Below are positions 1-11,746 of a stretch of 64,000 nucleotides of DNA, piece by piece. The stretch is from Cryptomeria japonica (Eukaryota > Streptophyta > Pinopsida > Cupressales > Cupressaceae). The DNA lies in the NCBI RefSeq assembly GCF_030272615.1, contig NC_081405.1, positions 646,910,920 to 646,974,919 of the forward strand, read 5' to 3'. The notes beneath the pieces are model-generated. The model saw nothing but the letters and a program-made list of their open reading frames with translations. It had not been told where the DNA came from and made no database searches. Each line of letters starts with the position of its first letter. Position 1 is the first letter of the stretch. A program made the translations under genes and the position numbers.

Positions 1-117
1 TGGAAAGAAAACTATAACAAAAATATGGTTCCAAAATACATCAAATATTTAATGCTTGTGTCAAAAAGAAAGATCCCAATGTTCTTCTTCCCTTCCTTTC
101 CCCCTTATCTTAAGCAA

Positions 118-755
118 AATTTTGATAAGGGATCTAATATTGTTGAGAAAATCTATGATATCTTAGCTAAGATTTGCCTTTGGGACTTGATCCAAACTTA
201 ACCTTCATACCATAAGTTGATTCAAGAATCCTTATAAAGGGTGTTGCTCATTCTTCTTCTAGACCAAATAATTTCTCGTGAGATGAATTTTCTTCTATAT
301 AGGTTAAAAATAGAGATGATCCCCTTATGATTACTCCTCACATTTATGAAAAAAATATAATAGGTACCCTAATTAATAATGGGTCAGAACTTAACATTTG
401 TTGTGTTGAGTCATTAGATAAGATAAATTGGGATTATTCTTTTATTCAACCCGATCCTCTTTGTGTTCATGGATTTGATAATGTTCTTAGAGAGTCACTT
501 GGTATAGTCATATTACCTATCAAGGTAGGACCTGTGACTTTACCTACTCCTATTCATGTCACCCCCAACCATCTTAATTATAACCTTCTTCTAGGTAGAC
601 CATGGATTAATGCTATGAAAGCAGTTTCTTCTACCCTTCATTGCACAATCAAGTTTATATATAACAATGAACTTCACACAATAGAGGTTGATCCTAATCA
701 TTATAATTTCAACCATGATGACTTGTGGGATACATCTCACCCTTTAATACTATGA
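118..755 (+). pseudogene. Retropepsin (aspartic protease) region of a gypsy-like element
   Basis: Around 118-250 a frame resembles the conserved segment before the protease in gag-pro elements (ILAK, LWDLIQ, KLIQESL), broken by stops. The open stretch from 327 gives the protease: a flap-side motif IGTLINNGSELN, then LPIKVGPVTLPTP, then NLLLGRPWI. The usual D-T/S-G catalytic triad is replaced by N-N-G, so the enzyme is predicted dead. The same fold and order (LPLRVGPVT, NILLGCSWI) occurs in element C near 30.4-30.6 kb, which supports a related family. The reading stops at 755; further coding after it is uncertain. Confidence 0.6.
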
Positions 756-1963
756 TTCCTTCAACAACACAATCTCCTACCAGTGACACTTCCTTAGCAA
801 GGAATTGGGGTACATTAGACTTTACACCCTCCTTCAATGGGCATAAAATCCCTCAATCTAAAACTAAAGACTTGAAGGAGCCTTGTGTGTCTTTTATCCA
901 AGCTTCTTATAAATCGGTCTTGACAATGATGGGGGCTCGTTATATTTTGATACTAAGAATGAACCCTCTCCTCTAGACATATCAACATCTACACATGGAT
1001 ACAATGGAAATGGTTTAGGATGTGTGCAACAACATTTTGACGGTCATGAGAAATCCACATCACACTTTTCCAAAGAAGGTATAGGTTTCCAAATTCCTCC
1101 TTTGTCGCTCCCCCATTTTCTAATATATATATATATATATATTTCTTCTTACAAATTCTCATCACAACAAGAGAACATTTTGTATGAGCTTATTAAATCC
1201 AAATTGATTACTCTCCTTTTAAAAAATCAAAGAAATAATTGTAAGAAAAATCAATGCAATCGTTCTTTTTGCAAGTATCATCAAATCCATGGCCATTCCA
1301 CTAATAAATTCATGATTTAGCGGATAAAATTAAACAAATTATTGTAATTGGTATCATTCAAATATTTGATGACAATAATTTGGACTCTCATCTTACTCCT
1401 TCTACATAACATTAGTGGCTATTATGTGGCTCATCACTATGTGACATTAGTAGATTGCCTATTGGGGGTTCATTGTCATTCATGGTGCTACAATTTCATT
1501 TGCAATCATAATTTGGTAGCAACAAAATATACTATTTTGTATCTTCTCTTGTCTCTATGTTGGGGGGCAAGAATGATTTCCAAATATCTCTCCTTAAGAT
1601 TAAACTTTCCCTTTGTGAAGTCGTGTCTTTACTAAGGATCTCTTATTGATTGTGGAGGTGTATATCCCTGCTAGGGATTCCCTCCCTCTTATTGGAACAT
1701 GTATCCCTAATGAGGATCTTATCCTTGCCTTATAAGTACACATCCTTAATTGTACCTCTTCCATCATTCATAAAATTCTTCTATTTATTGAGTTGTAACT
1801 TTTATAATGAACCCTTCTATATTGTGATATGCATCTTTGTTGAGGATGTTTTCCTTATTTTAGAATAGTGTGTATTTTATAAATGATCCCTCTTTAGTAT
1901 CATTCTCTCTATGCTTGGGGGGAAAGAATAATGTTTCAATTCTCTCCCTTTTTCCAAAGATTG
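756..1963 (+). other. Degenerate 3' part of the old retroelement
   Basis: Apart from the zinc-motif fragment, this stretch holds only short frames with many stops, a short (TA)n run near 1122-1142, and recurring T-rich phrases (for example TTTTATAATGA near 1800) that also occur near 8270. A purine-rich patch at about 1916-1930 resembles others near 8775 and 9485. No gene is supported. Confidence 0.4.
1230..1345 (+). pseudogene. Gag-like zinc-motif fragment
   Basis: The frame reads CNRSFCKYHQIHGHSTNKFM and, after a stop, RIKLNKLL. This resembles the C-x-Y-H-x-x-x-G-H-x-T-x-x-C gag motif seen in element C (CEYHKRKGHKTRNC), but the last cysteine is lost. Here it lies downstream of the protease instead of upstream, so the region is either rearranged or built from more than one copy. 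The call rests on motif resemblance over about 25 residues. Confidence 0.35.
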
Positions 1964-2776
1964 TGATGTAGGAGCATCCCCAGTTCATAGCAATCTTGCA
2001 TCAACCAAAAACATTTTCCTTTCTGTTTTGTTTTCTATTTGTAGTTTCAGTTTTCCTTTCTGTGTGTCCTGGTTTTGGCTCACCGGATCCTGTGGAGTTG
2101 GATTCTACTTGAAGACTTAATCATCTTTCTTGCTTCCAGACCGCATCACACTTGGATCATTTTCTGACAAGATATCGCTACTGGTTTTCATGATAGTTTC
2201 TTGTTACTAGTTGTTCCTTTGTTACCGGTTGCCTGGACCTATTCTAGTGATCTACCAGAACCCATTCCGAAGCTTGCAGAGCCTTTGGTATTGTTTTTGA
2301 TGTTGGCGTATGGCTGACCTTTTCCCACGATCTACGTTTCTTCATTTGGATTTTTCGAAAGAATCTCTTGGTAGAGGCTGACCTTGTTTATTTTGCACAT
2401 TAGGTCTTGTTCTTTGGGTTTTGATCCCTTTTGGACCAACTGGATCCTTTGGATCGATATATATATTTGTAATTATGCATTAGACTACAATCAATTAGAA
2501 TCAATTAGAATCAATCAAGGAGAGAATCAGGTAGCTAGACTATGCATAGAAGAGAGACTGTAAGATTCAAGGTCCCGGTTGTGACCTATTCTACTAGGCC
2601 TGTGAGCTGGTATGTTGTAACCCAGTTGTTATCAATTAGATGTAATCAAATTTCATGCAATAAAACAGTCTGTTCTAGATTGCCTCCATCATATCTTTGT
2701 GTTTCTGTTGTGTTTACTCTTGCTGACTGGTCTAGATTGATATCTTTGAGGTCCCTCCTCACTGATGATTGCTTCA
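1964..2776 (+). repeat. 5' LTR of chromovirus 1
   Basis: It begins TGATGTAGGAGCATCCCC and ends GATTGCTTCA, matching the copy at 7412-8240 throughout. The target duplication GATTG lies immediately before it and the primer-binding site starts two bases after it. It has a short (AT)5 at 2457-2466, where the 3' LTR has a run four times longer. Confidence 0.93.
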
Positions 2777-2778
2777 AG

Positions 2779-2789
2779 TGGCATCAGAG
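2779..2789 (+). promoter_or_regulatory. Primer-binding site of chromovirus 1 (initiator tRNA-Met type)
   Basis: TGGCATCAGAG follows the 5' LTR after the dinucleotide AG. It differs by one base from the TGGTATCAGAG used by the other LTR elements here, consistent with initiator methionine tRNA priming. Confidence 0.8.
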
Positions 2790-2884
2790 AAAAGTTTCGT
2801 TTCGAAGGTTGCGTGTCCTGAAATTTTGTTGTAGGGTGGCGGATTGTGGATCTAACCTACAACTGTAGAGGACTAGCGTGAACG

Positions 2885-3960
2885 ATGGTGCAAAGAGGAG
2901 CTAAGAATGGTGGAGCACGTGGGAATGTAGACCCTGCTATCATGGAGATGTTGCGAGGTATAGAAACCCGATCGGAAGGTGTGGAGACAACCGAGAGAAC
3001 AGGCTGACATATTGAAGATGTGAGTCAAGATGAAGGAGAAGAAGCCCTGATAGAAAAAGTAAACCCACTGGTGGTTGATCCGGATGAGGAAAGGTTTTTG
3101 AGGGTTTTGAGTAGGGTGAATACTAAACCTCATTTTACCCCACCAAAATATAATGAGAAGTTAGATTCAGGTGAATTGATGGATTGGATCTTGAAGATGG
3201 AGAAGTATTTTTATTTTGAACACAATATAGAAGAGAGGATTGTGAAATATGCCTGTACCCGGTTGAAAGCTCATGCATCTCTTTGGTGGGAGCATTTGCA
3301 AGTTGATAGACAGAGAAGAGGTAAAGAAAAGATTAAGACATGGGATTGGATGATTGCTAAGTTTAAATCAAAGTTTGTGCCAGTGAATTATCAAGTGGAT
3401 TTGTTTCGAAAGTTGTAGAATTTGAGATAGAAGGAATCTAGTGTGAAGGAGTACACCGAAGCATTCTACAAGTTGAATATCAGATCCAAACATGTTGATG
3501 ATAAAGTTGAACAAGTTGCAAGATATTTAAATGGATTGTGGATGTCTATACAAGATGAACTGAGTTTGATCAAATTGGAGAGTGTTGAAGAGGCTTACCA
3601 GTATGCCCTAAAGGCAAAAGATAAGTTCAACAAAAGACATGAGCATAGGCAGAGAGGCATAGGTGGAAGGTTTACCAAAGGAAGAGAGACCAACACAGAT
3701 AAGAGAAAGGACAAGGAAGTGAGCAAATAAGGTAGTTCATATTGAAAGGATGATAGAAATTTCTACCAGAGGAAAGAACCGTCCATAGTTACCAGAATGA
3801 TAATTTTGGAAGGCAAGACAAGAGGACATTTAGAGGAACTTTCTTTAAGTGTGGAGGAGAAGGAAATCATGCATTCGAGTGTATGAAGACAGAAACTACT
3901 GAAAGAGAAGCAGTGGTGGAAGAAAATCCCACCAGATCAGACAATAAACTGGAAGATGGA
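2885..3960 (+). pseudogene. Gag of chromovirus 1
   Basis: The frame opens at an ATG at 2885, is cut by TGA at 3005 and by two TAGs near 3416 and 3428, and continues in the same frame to 3730. The retrotransposon gag core is visible (residues of the form MDWILKMEKYF, ASLWWEHLQ, EYTEAFYKLNIRS, VARYLNGL). After a frame change a zinc knuckle near 3845-3890 reads FKCGGEGNHAFEC; the first cysteine of the CCHC pattern is phenylalanine. Two stops can be explained as CAG to TAG. The product would have been the capsid/nucleocapsid precursor. Confidence 0.85.
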
Positions 3961-4031
3961 TAACTGTTGGTGATGAGGAGAGCTTTGTGTCATATATCGG
4001 AGGAGATGAAGAACCCTTGTAGAGGAAGAAT

Positions 4032-6047
4032 TTGTTCAAGACCAGATGTAAGGTATCCGGTAAGTGTTGTAAAGTTGTTATTTATAGTGGTAGTTCAGAT
4101 AAACTTATTTCAGAAGAAATGGTGAATAAGTTGAAATTGGAGAGATTGAAACACCCTAAGCCTTATCAGATAGCATGGATTCAAGATGAACATAAGTTGT
4201 TAGTAAGTGAACAATGTTTGGTGAAATTGAAAATTGGGAATTATCATGATGAAGTCTTGTGTGATATTATGCCTATGGATATTTGTCATCTTTTGTTGGG
4301 TAGACCTTGGGAGTTTGATAGACATACAATACATGATGGGAGGAAGAATACATACACTATTGTGGCTAATGGGATGAAGAAAACCTTGTTACCCTTGGAG
4401 GAACATTTGAAGAATGAAGTCTATATGAATGCTAGAATCTATTTGGTAGATGGAAGGAAATTCCTGGATGGATTGAGACATGAGAATGTGTGTTTTTCCT
4501 TAATTCCTAAGAATACAGAGAAACTGGAACCGAAAGGAGAGCACCTGGAAGAGATAAAAGATTTGTTGACAGAGTATGAGGACATCATTTTAGATAATGT
4601 ATCTGATGGATTGCCACCTATAAGAAGTATTAGTCATTGCATGGACTTGGTTCCCAGAGCTAGTTTGTCTAACAAAGCTGCACACCGGTTGACACCAACA
4701 GAGAATGAATAACTAAATAGACAAGTGCGGGAGATGTTGAAGAAAAGTTTGATCAAGGAGAGTCTAAGCCTTTATGCAGTACCAACAATATTAGCACCTA
4801 AGAAGAATAGAGAGTGGAGAATGTGTACTGATTCTAGAGCAATAAACAATATCACAGTGAAGTACCGGTTTCCTTTGCCTAGGATGGATGACATAATGGA
4901 CTGTTTGAGTGGAGAAAAATACTTTACAAAGATAGATTTGAAGAGTGGATATCATCAGATCAAGATTAGAGAAGGTGATGAGTGGAAGACATCTTTTAAG
5001 ATAAATGAAAGACTGTATGAATGGTTGGTGATGCCTTTTCGATTGACTAATACACCGAGTACTCTCATGAGGCTGATGAGTGGGGTATTGAAGAAATTCT
5101 TGGGTAAGTTTGTTATTGTGTATTTGGATGACATTCTGATTGTCAATAAGACAAAAGAGGAGCATTTGTTGCAGTTAAGACAAGTTTTGTAGAGGTTAAG
5201 AGAAGAGAAGTTTCTAATCAATATCAAGAAGTGTACCTTCATGAAGGATGAGTTAGTCTATTTGGGATTTGTGATATCTGAGGATGGTTTGAAGATGGAC
5301 CCTAAGAAAGTGGAAGCAATTGTTGAGTGGTCTACATCAGAAAGCATTGGAGAGGTAAGATCATTTCATGGATTGACTAGCTTTTACCGAAAGTTTATCA
5401 GAAATTTCAGTTCAGTTTGTAACCCTATGATTGAGACCATGAGAGGAGATCGAAAGAAATTCAAGTGGACCATCAGAGCTAAAAAATGTTTTGAGCTATT
5501 GAAGAAGAAAGTGACTGAGAATCCTGTGTTGGCTTTACCAAATTTCAATAAAGTATTTCAAGTGGATTGTGATGCAAGTGGAATAGCGATCGGAGCAGTC
5601 TTGAGTCAGGAAGAGAGAGTAGTAGCTTATTTTAGTGAGAAATTGAATGGTGCCCAGAGGAGATATTCAATGTATGATCAAGAGTTTGATGCCATATTTC
5701 AAGCCTTGAAGAAGTGGAGACATTACTTGTTGGCTAAGGAGTTTGTGTTGTATATAGATCCTCAAGCTTTGCAGTATTTAAACAGTCAAAGTAAGTTGAA
5801 TCAGAGACATATGAGATGGGTAGAATTCTTGCAGAGTTACACCTTTGTATTGAAGCATAGAAGTGGGAAATCTAACAAATTTGCTAATGTATTGAGTAGG
5901 AGAAGGAATTTACTGACAGAGATGAGAGTGACAGTATTAGGATTTGAAGATTTGAAGACCTTGTACGATGATGACCCAGATTTTGTAGAACCTTGGAAAG
6001 CATGTAGAGAACCAGTTATGCTAGATAGAAGCAAGTGGTTGGATTAA
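4032..6047 (+). pseudogene. Protease, reverse transcriptase and RNase H of chromovirus 1
   Basis: One frame with stops at about 4710, 5190 and 6045. The protease starts near 4070: the catalytic motif reads YSGSS, so the aspartate is lost, while LLLGRPWEFD is kept. The reverse transcriptase (about 4725-5400) retains [24 protein letters not shown], a damaged LVMPFRLTN and the catalytic YLDD at about 5120-5131. RNase H (about 5530-5900) retains DCDASGIAIGAVLSQ, and VLSRR marks its end. Read-through of the stops would be needed for any product. Confidence 0.9.
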
Positions 6048-7380
6048 TTCATTCAGGATGGGATGTTAGTCAGAGGAGTTCAATTGTGCATATCTAAGAG
6101 TTCTATGAGGGAGAATTTGATAAAGGAGAAACACAGTGGAGGACTAACTCAACATTTTGGCATTGAAAAAATAGTAGCATTGGTGAGTGAGCAGTACTTT
6201 TGGCCCTAGATTCATAAGGATGTTAAGAGATATGTGCAAAGTTGTAGAGTGTTTCAAGTTGCAAAGGGTAGTAGTCAGAATGTGGGATTGTATAAACCTT
6301 TTGACAATACCAATAAGACCTTGGGAGGATCTAAGATTGGGTTTTGTACTTGGATTGCCTAAGACACTAAGAGGGAATGATTCTATATTTTTGGTAGTGG
6401 ATAGATTCTCGAAGATGGGTCATTTCATACCTTGTAAGAAGACATCAGATGCATTGCATGTAGAAGACCTATTTTTCAAAGAAGTGGTGAGATTGCATGG
6501 ATTACCTAAGAGCATAGTTTTAGATGGAGACACTAAGTTTGTTGGCTATTTTTGGAGAACACTTTAGAACAAGATGAAGATAGATTTGAAGTTCATTCCT
6601 ACTTTTCATCCATAGACTGATGGACACACATAAGTTGTTAACATGAGTTTGGGAAACTTGTTGAAATGTTTAGTGGGAGATAAAACTAGAAGTTGGGATT
6701 TGATCCTTGCACAAGTAGAGTTTGCCTACAACAATTCAATGAATAGAAGTACCAGAAGAACATGTTTTGAGATTGTTACCGGAGTGCATCCTAGAGGTAT
6801 ATCAGAATTGAGAGATATTAGCAGTGAAGACCAGAGGAGTTCAGAAGCAGAAGACTTTGCAAATCACATGGCGGCATTGCATATTCAGGTTAAGCAACAT
6901 TTGGAAGACATGAACAATGAATATAAGGAGAAGGTAGATGATAAGAGGAGACATAAGGAATTTGAAGTTGGCGATGAATTGATGGTGTATCTGAGAAAAG
7001 AGAGATTCTCGGTTGGAACTTATAACAAGTTGCAGATGAAGAGTTTTGGACCTTGCAGGATTTTGAGGAAGTTCAGTTCTAGAAATGCATATGAAGTGGA
7101 GTTACTAGATAGTCTAAGTATTTCACCTATATTCAACATTACAAATCTTCATGAGTACCATGAACTAGAATTTAGTGAGGACAGTGTTACCAACTTGGAG
7201 AAATAGTTGCCCCGGAAGGAATCAGATCAGATTGAAAAGATTTTGGACAGTAGGATTGGGTGTAGTACCTGGAGTCGTGAGTATAAGGAATATTTTGTGA
7301 AGTGGAAGAACAGACCAGTTGAATATTCATCTCAGGAAGAGGTATATTGCCTTGGTTTTCCTCTGACCTCGTCGAAGTGA
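6048..7380 (+). pseudogene. Integrase and chromodomain of chromovirus 1
   Basis: The zinc-binding part at 6120-6290 is in the pol frame, with one cysteine replaced by phenylalanine (CRVFQ). A frameshift near 6295 moves the core into another frame. The first catalytic aspartate position reads LGFVLGLP, the second lies in LDGDTKF, and the glutamate codon is a stop (TDGHT then stop near 6631). After a stop at 7204 a chromodomain-like tail reads EYFVKWKNRPVEYSSQEEV, ending at TGA 7378-7380 just before the 3' LTR. Chromodomains of such elements are known to bind histone marks and steer insertion. Confidence 0.88.
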
Positions 7381-7411
7381 GAGGCTCACTTTTTCAATAA
7401 CCCCAAATGTC

Positions 7412-7906
7412 TGATGCAGGAGCATCCCCGGTTCATAGCAATCTTGCATCAACCAAAAACATTTTCCTTTCTGTTTTGTTTTTTATTTGCAGTTTCAGTT
7501 TTTCTTTATGTGTGTCCTGGTTTTGGCTCACCGGATCCTGTGGAGTTGGATTCTACTAGAAGACTTGATCATCTTTCTTGCTTCCAGACCGCATCGCACT
7601 TGGATCATTTTCTGACAAGATATTGCTACCGGTTTCCATGACAGTTTCTTGTTATTGGTTGTTCCTTTGTTATTGGTTGCTTGGACCTATTCTGGTGATC
7701 TGCTGGAACCCATTCTGAAGCTTGCAGAGCCTTGGGCATTGTTTTCGATGTTCCTTGGCATGTGACCGACCTTTTCCCATGATCTACATTTCTTCCTTTG
7801 GATTTTTTGGAGAAATCTCTTGGTGGAGGCCGAACTTGTTTATTATGCACGCTAGGTCTTGTTCTTTGGGTTTTGATCCCTTTTGGGTTGACTGGATCCT
7901 TTGGAT

Positions 7907-7954
<48 letters not shown>

Positions 7955-8240
7955 AATTACGTAGTAGACTGCAATCAATTAGAATAAATCAAGGAGAGAA
8001 TCAGGTAGCTAGACTATGTGTAGAAGATAGATTGTAAGATTCAAGGTCCCGGTTGTGAGCTATTCTACCAGGCCTGTGAGCCGGTATGTTGTAACCCGGT
8101 TGGATGTAATCAAATTTCATGCAATAAATCAACTTGTTCTGCATTGACTCCATCATATCTTTGTGTTTCCATTGTGTTTACTCTTGCTGACTGGCCTAGA
8201 TTGATCTCTTTAAGGTCCCTCCTCACTGGTGACTTCTTCA
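7412..8240 (+). repeat. 3' LTR of chromovirus 1
   Basis: This is the second copy of 1964-2776, starting TGATGCAGGAGC and ending GACTTCTTCA, followed directly by the GATTG duplication. It contains (AT)21 at 7909-7950 and lacks a short internal duplication (AATCAATTAG type) present in the 5' LTR, which accounts for most of the length difference. Confidence 0.93.
7909..7950 (+). repeat. (AT)21 microsatellite inside the 3' LTR
   Basis: Uninterrupted AT dinucleotides over 42 bp. The corresponding site in the 5' LTR (2457-2466) has five units, so the tract expanded or contracted after integration. Confidence 0.97.
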
Positions 8241-8245
8241 GATTG

Positions 8246-9613
8246 TCTTTTCCTTTGTTGAGTTACATCTTTTATAATTTGATGTCATTTCTTGCATATA
8301 ATTGTCCTTTATATGAGTGCCTGTGTCTTCCTTGTTTAGGATCTATTATTCGTTTGAAATGGTACATCTTTTATGAACAATCTCTCCTTAGTGAAAGTAT
8401 GAAATCCTAAGAATTCACTTTTTCTTAGACATATGAGAAGGATTGTGTATTCTTAGTCCTCTTCTCCTTCCAAGATGCCATCTTTATTAGAATCTCCTCT
8501 ACTCTTGGAGGTAGATATATTTATACAAAGATCTCTTCCTCCTTTGTTAATCATGCACCCCTCAAAATTATTCCTTTACATTTGTTGCAAGATATCTCTT
8601 TTACAATTATCTCTTTCTTGCTTAAAGAAACAAAGCCTATTTAGGAGTCTTTCTTTCTAACTTGGAATGCATGCATTGTTGCTTACTGGATATCTCCTTG
8701 GTATTGAATGTGGGTATCCTTGTTTCTATCTACCTTAAGACATCAACATAGGACTATGTTGACATCTTAAGGGCAGGGGGGGGTGCATATATTCGGCCTC
8801 CTAGTTACATTTCAACTATTAATTAACAATTTAGGATTATTGCATCCTCATGCTTAATCCTCATTTTATTTGGGATTGTTTCATCTTCAAGCTTCATCCT
8901 AATTTTAGGCATCATTTATCTTAGATGGGTTGTTGCATCCTCATGTTGCATTCCCAAAACCAAACATACTGTTTTTCAATCACATGTCTTATACAAATTG
9001 TTGCATGCTCAAAACTAGACCAACAAGTCTTATACGATATGCTTAACTCTTGAAACCAAATGACATTTTGGCAAGATGAGTGAAACTAGCATAACACAAC
9101 TTGCTAGATTATTATGGAGCTAGTATAACACAAATTGCTAGACTATTCTGGAGCTAGCATAACACAACTTGCTAGACTATTCTGACTCTTCCTCCCTACA
9201 TGAATCACCTAGCATAACTCAACTTGTTAGTTTGTGGAATCCAAGTTCCTTCTTTCTCTCCCATGAACCCATAGCATAACACACTTTGATAGTGTTGGAT
9301 CATGGTTTATTGTGCTTTCAATTCATGTATGTCCTTGTTATTTATATAAGTCCACTTGTGCTCTTACAATAACATGTCGAGAATGATATTAGTGGTTGAG
9401 ACATTTTAATTACCGAGGTCTCTTCAACTAGTTGACTTGGAGCTTTGTATTTTAGTACTACTGTTGTTTTCTTTTGTTTATGTTTGGGGGCTTGATCAAC
9501 CCTCAATATTATCTTATTCCTAGTTTGTCTTGCTCTTGGATTCTCTATCTCTTCATTTCTACTTTACCAAGAGCATGACTGTAAGATCATACTCTGCTAA
9601 AGTGGGGGCTAAA
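8246..9613 (+). other. Non-coding 3' part of the old gag-pro remnant
   Basis: No open frame of note. A G-rich tract at about 8771-8784 is followed by TGCATATATTCGG and could be an old polypurine tract and LTR start. Three tandem units lie at 9085-9184. A second purine tract, AAGTGGGGGCTAAA, at 9600-9613 directly precedes the probable LTR. Confidence 0.45.
9085..9184 (+). repeat. Three tandem 33-34 bp units with an internal palindrome
   Basis: Each unit contains CTAGCATAACACAACTTGCT followed by AG, whose ends CTAGC and GCTAG are inverted repeats, then a spacer ATTATTATGG or ACTATTCTGG. Further decayed units occur near 9208-9230 and 9271-9295. Confidence 0.85.
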
Positions 9614-10620
9614 TGTAGCATCGTAAATTGTACACCTTTATCAGTGTATCCAATTTCACACTCTCTTAGCATCTATTTTAGTATTTTCCTTTCCTTTATG
9701 CATTATAGGACCTTTACTGTAATTAATTAATATTTAATTTATTATTAAGGGTTTTATTCCACTTTATTACATCATCACATTCTTATTTGGGCCCTTAATT
9801 CTAGGTGTGATCTTTATTATTATATCCTAATTTATCCGTAATCTTACCCTAATTTTAACTCTCAAAGAATATTTCAAATACATATGCATTATGGTTTGAG
9901 CCACCAAGTTGGAATTGACATTAGAATCATGCTATCTCGCATCCCTAGAAAATCAAAAAAAAGTTGATAGGACTAGGTAGTATACTACTTAATCCCAAAC
10001 TTTTTTCCCCAAATTTTGAGAGAATAATAAGGCGGTCTTACCCTATTCAAATAATTCTTTATGTCAAAATATATCAATTCTAAGTCAGTCTAATGGTGAT
10101 TTCAATTATGAAATCCCAATATAAGGCATCCCTCCCAATTTATTTTCAACATTACATCTTAGGCTAACATGATCATCAATTCAAGAGCAATTCTTTCCTC
10201 AAGAGCATATCTAATTTAAGGAGAAACAAACTACTTCAAGGCATCTTCAATTTATGTTTTATCTATGATTTCATGATGGATCTTATGTGATTTATCATGT
10301 TATTGCATCAACACATGAGGGACTTATCATTGCATCACCTATTGAAGGTATAATCATCTACATTCAAGAATTTTAGCCTTGCACTCAAATGGAAAGCTTT
10401 TCCAATTCAGTTCAAGTTCAATTTCTATTTCAATAAGGGTTAATTCCAAACCCGAGGTTTGACCTAAGGCAAACCCATATCCACAACACAATTTCCTTTC
10501 TTTTGGTGTGTAGGTGACAGATTCGGGAGCTATGAAAGCAAAAAAGGACAAAGAAGACAAAAATAGATAGAATTGACTTTTGTAGAAGTTCTAAAGACCT
10601 CACAGGGCCAGGGTGCTACA
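9614..10620 (+). repeat. Probable 3' LTR of the old gag-pro remnant
   Basis: It begins TGTAGCATCG right after a purine tract (9600-9613) and a matching inverted end GGTGCTACA lies at 10612-10620. Only one copy is in the window, so the right boundary is not confirmed by comparison and the target duplication cannot be checked. Confidence 0.45.
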
Positions 10621-11746
10621 GGAGGACCAGGGAAAATTGGGAGGACCAAGGATAATTTCACCTTGGTCCTTGAAATTTTCCTGGATATTTCACCAGTGAA
10701 CTTAGTGATTCTTTCCATTCTAAAAGAGAATCAACTTGCCTATGTTTGCAGTTGAAGGACCAGTGCACTCCACTACCTGGTCTTGACAATTCTAAGAAAA
10801 AATTCAGGTACAGGTTCTAATCCTCTTCTTTTGCCTAGATCTTAGTTTACAACTCTGTTTGACTTCTGCAACATTCTTTTTTTATCAATTTACTTAAATT
10901 TCTCAAATACTTGCCCTAGAATCAACTATACAATTTCAATTGCATTTTCTTCACAATATTAACAACTTTTTCTTTACTGATACCACACAAAAAAGAGTTG
11001 GACTAAAAAATCTTCCCTTTTTGATATTGTCCAAGGTGAGGCATTTTATTTAACTTAAGAACTAATAAAAAATTATATTTGGACTAACAATGTATTAAAA
11101 ACAAAGACAATATGATATTTTATTTATTTTAAGTACATGATAGTTAGATAGACAATATGCACAGTTTATTCTAGAATAACTATTACCTTTATTTATATTT
11201 AGTTGATTCTCTAAATATGATATATTTTAAAAAAGGAGAGAGGTAGATTTTTTTTTTGGTAGGAGTTATATTTAGACTTTTATTTAGATGGGTAGATATT
11301 GGGTGTACAAATTCTTAATCTCTTTAAATAATTTACAATTAAGGATAAATAAATGTCTATTGAATTCAATCTGTTTGGACTCTAACTCATCTTTTATTAT
11401 GTTGAGTCTTTCTACATGACAGTATTCATCATTTAATAGGTTTTTGTGAGCCAAATATTCTCATCAATAACCGTTTAAGTGGAAAAATATTAAAAAAAAT
11501 TCAAAAGAGAAATATTCATTTTTACAATTATTATATGACCAAAAATTAAATTTACACAACTTTAAAAAAAAATAAAATTGAATCTTTATAGTTTGTTTCC
11601 CCTTTAAAACCTTATGGGAAAGCTAAAAAGTTGATATTTTATTTTTATTTTTATGAGGCTTAAATTCAAAATGAAGCATTAGAAAAACACATAAGAAAGC
11701 CCAAAGATTATAAAAAAGACAAAAACCCTAGCAAAACCAAGTTCCC
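10621..11746. other. AT-rich spacer without a gene
   Basis: No coding signal. A GC-richer patch at 10621-10790 repeats the phrase GGACCAGG and GGACCAAGG. The part from about 11050 to 11530 is recognisably similar to 18360-18790 (shared phrases such as TGGTAGATATTGGG-like, GTCTTTCTACA and ATCAATAACCGTTTAA-like), which makes it part of the GDSL tandem duplication. Confidence 0.6.

Larger units (their letters stand above)
1964..8240 (+). mobile_element. Ty3/gypsy chromovirus 1, complete but inactivated
   Basis: LTRs of 813 bp and 829 bp flank an internal region with primer-binding site, gag, protease, reverse transcriptase, RNase H, integrase and C-terminal chromodomain in that order, which is the chromovirus order. 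The element is bounded by a perfect 5-bp target duplication GATTG (1959-1963 and 8241-8245), with LTR ends TG...CA. Stops, frameshifts and lost catalytic residues in the protease and integrase show it cannot encode working proteins. It inserted into the older gag-pro remnant. Confidence 0.93.
1..10620 (+). mobile_element. Old Ty3/gypsy-like gag-pro remnant, interrupted by a younger chromovirus
   Basis: The left flank (1-1963) carries a retropepsin-like stretch and a gag-like zinc motif on the plus strand. The right flank (8246-9613) is non-coding and ends in a purine-rich tract before a probable 3' LTR at 9614-10620. The two flanks are joined by the exact GATTG duplication around the chromovirus at 1964-8240. 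I see no reverse transcriptase, RNase H or integrase in either flank, so the remnant is either deleted or a large non-autonomous derivative. Its 5' end lies outside the window. That the parts form one element is inferred from order and strand; 8246-9613 could include other decayed repeats. Confidence 0.5.

Noticed and set aside
2542-2868. Frame of 108 codons at the end of the 5' LTR
   Set aside because: It spans the LTR, primer-binding site and leader; the 3' LTR copy does not preserve it.
8771-8790. LTR start at TGCATATATTCGG after a G-rich tract
   Set aside because: No matching LTR end or second copy could be found; the alternative start at 9614 has a better inverted end. It is kept only as a possibility in the region note.
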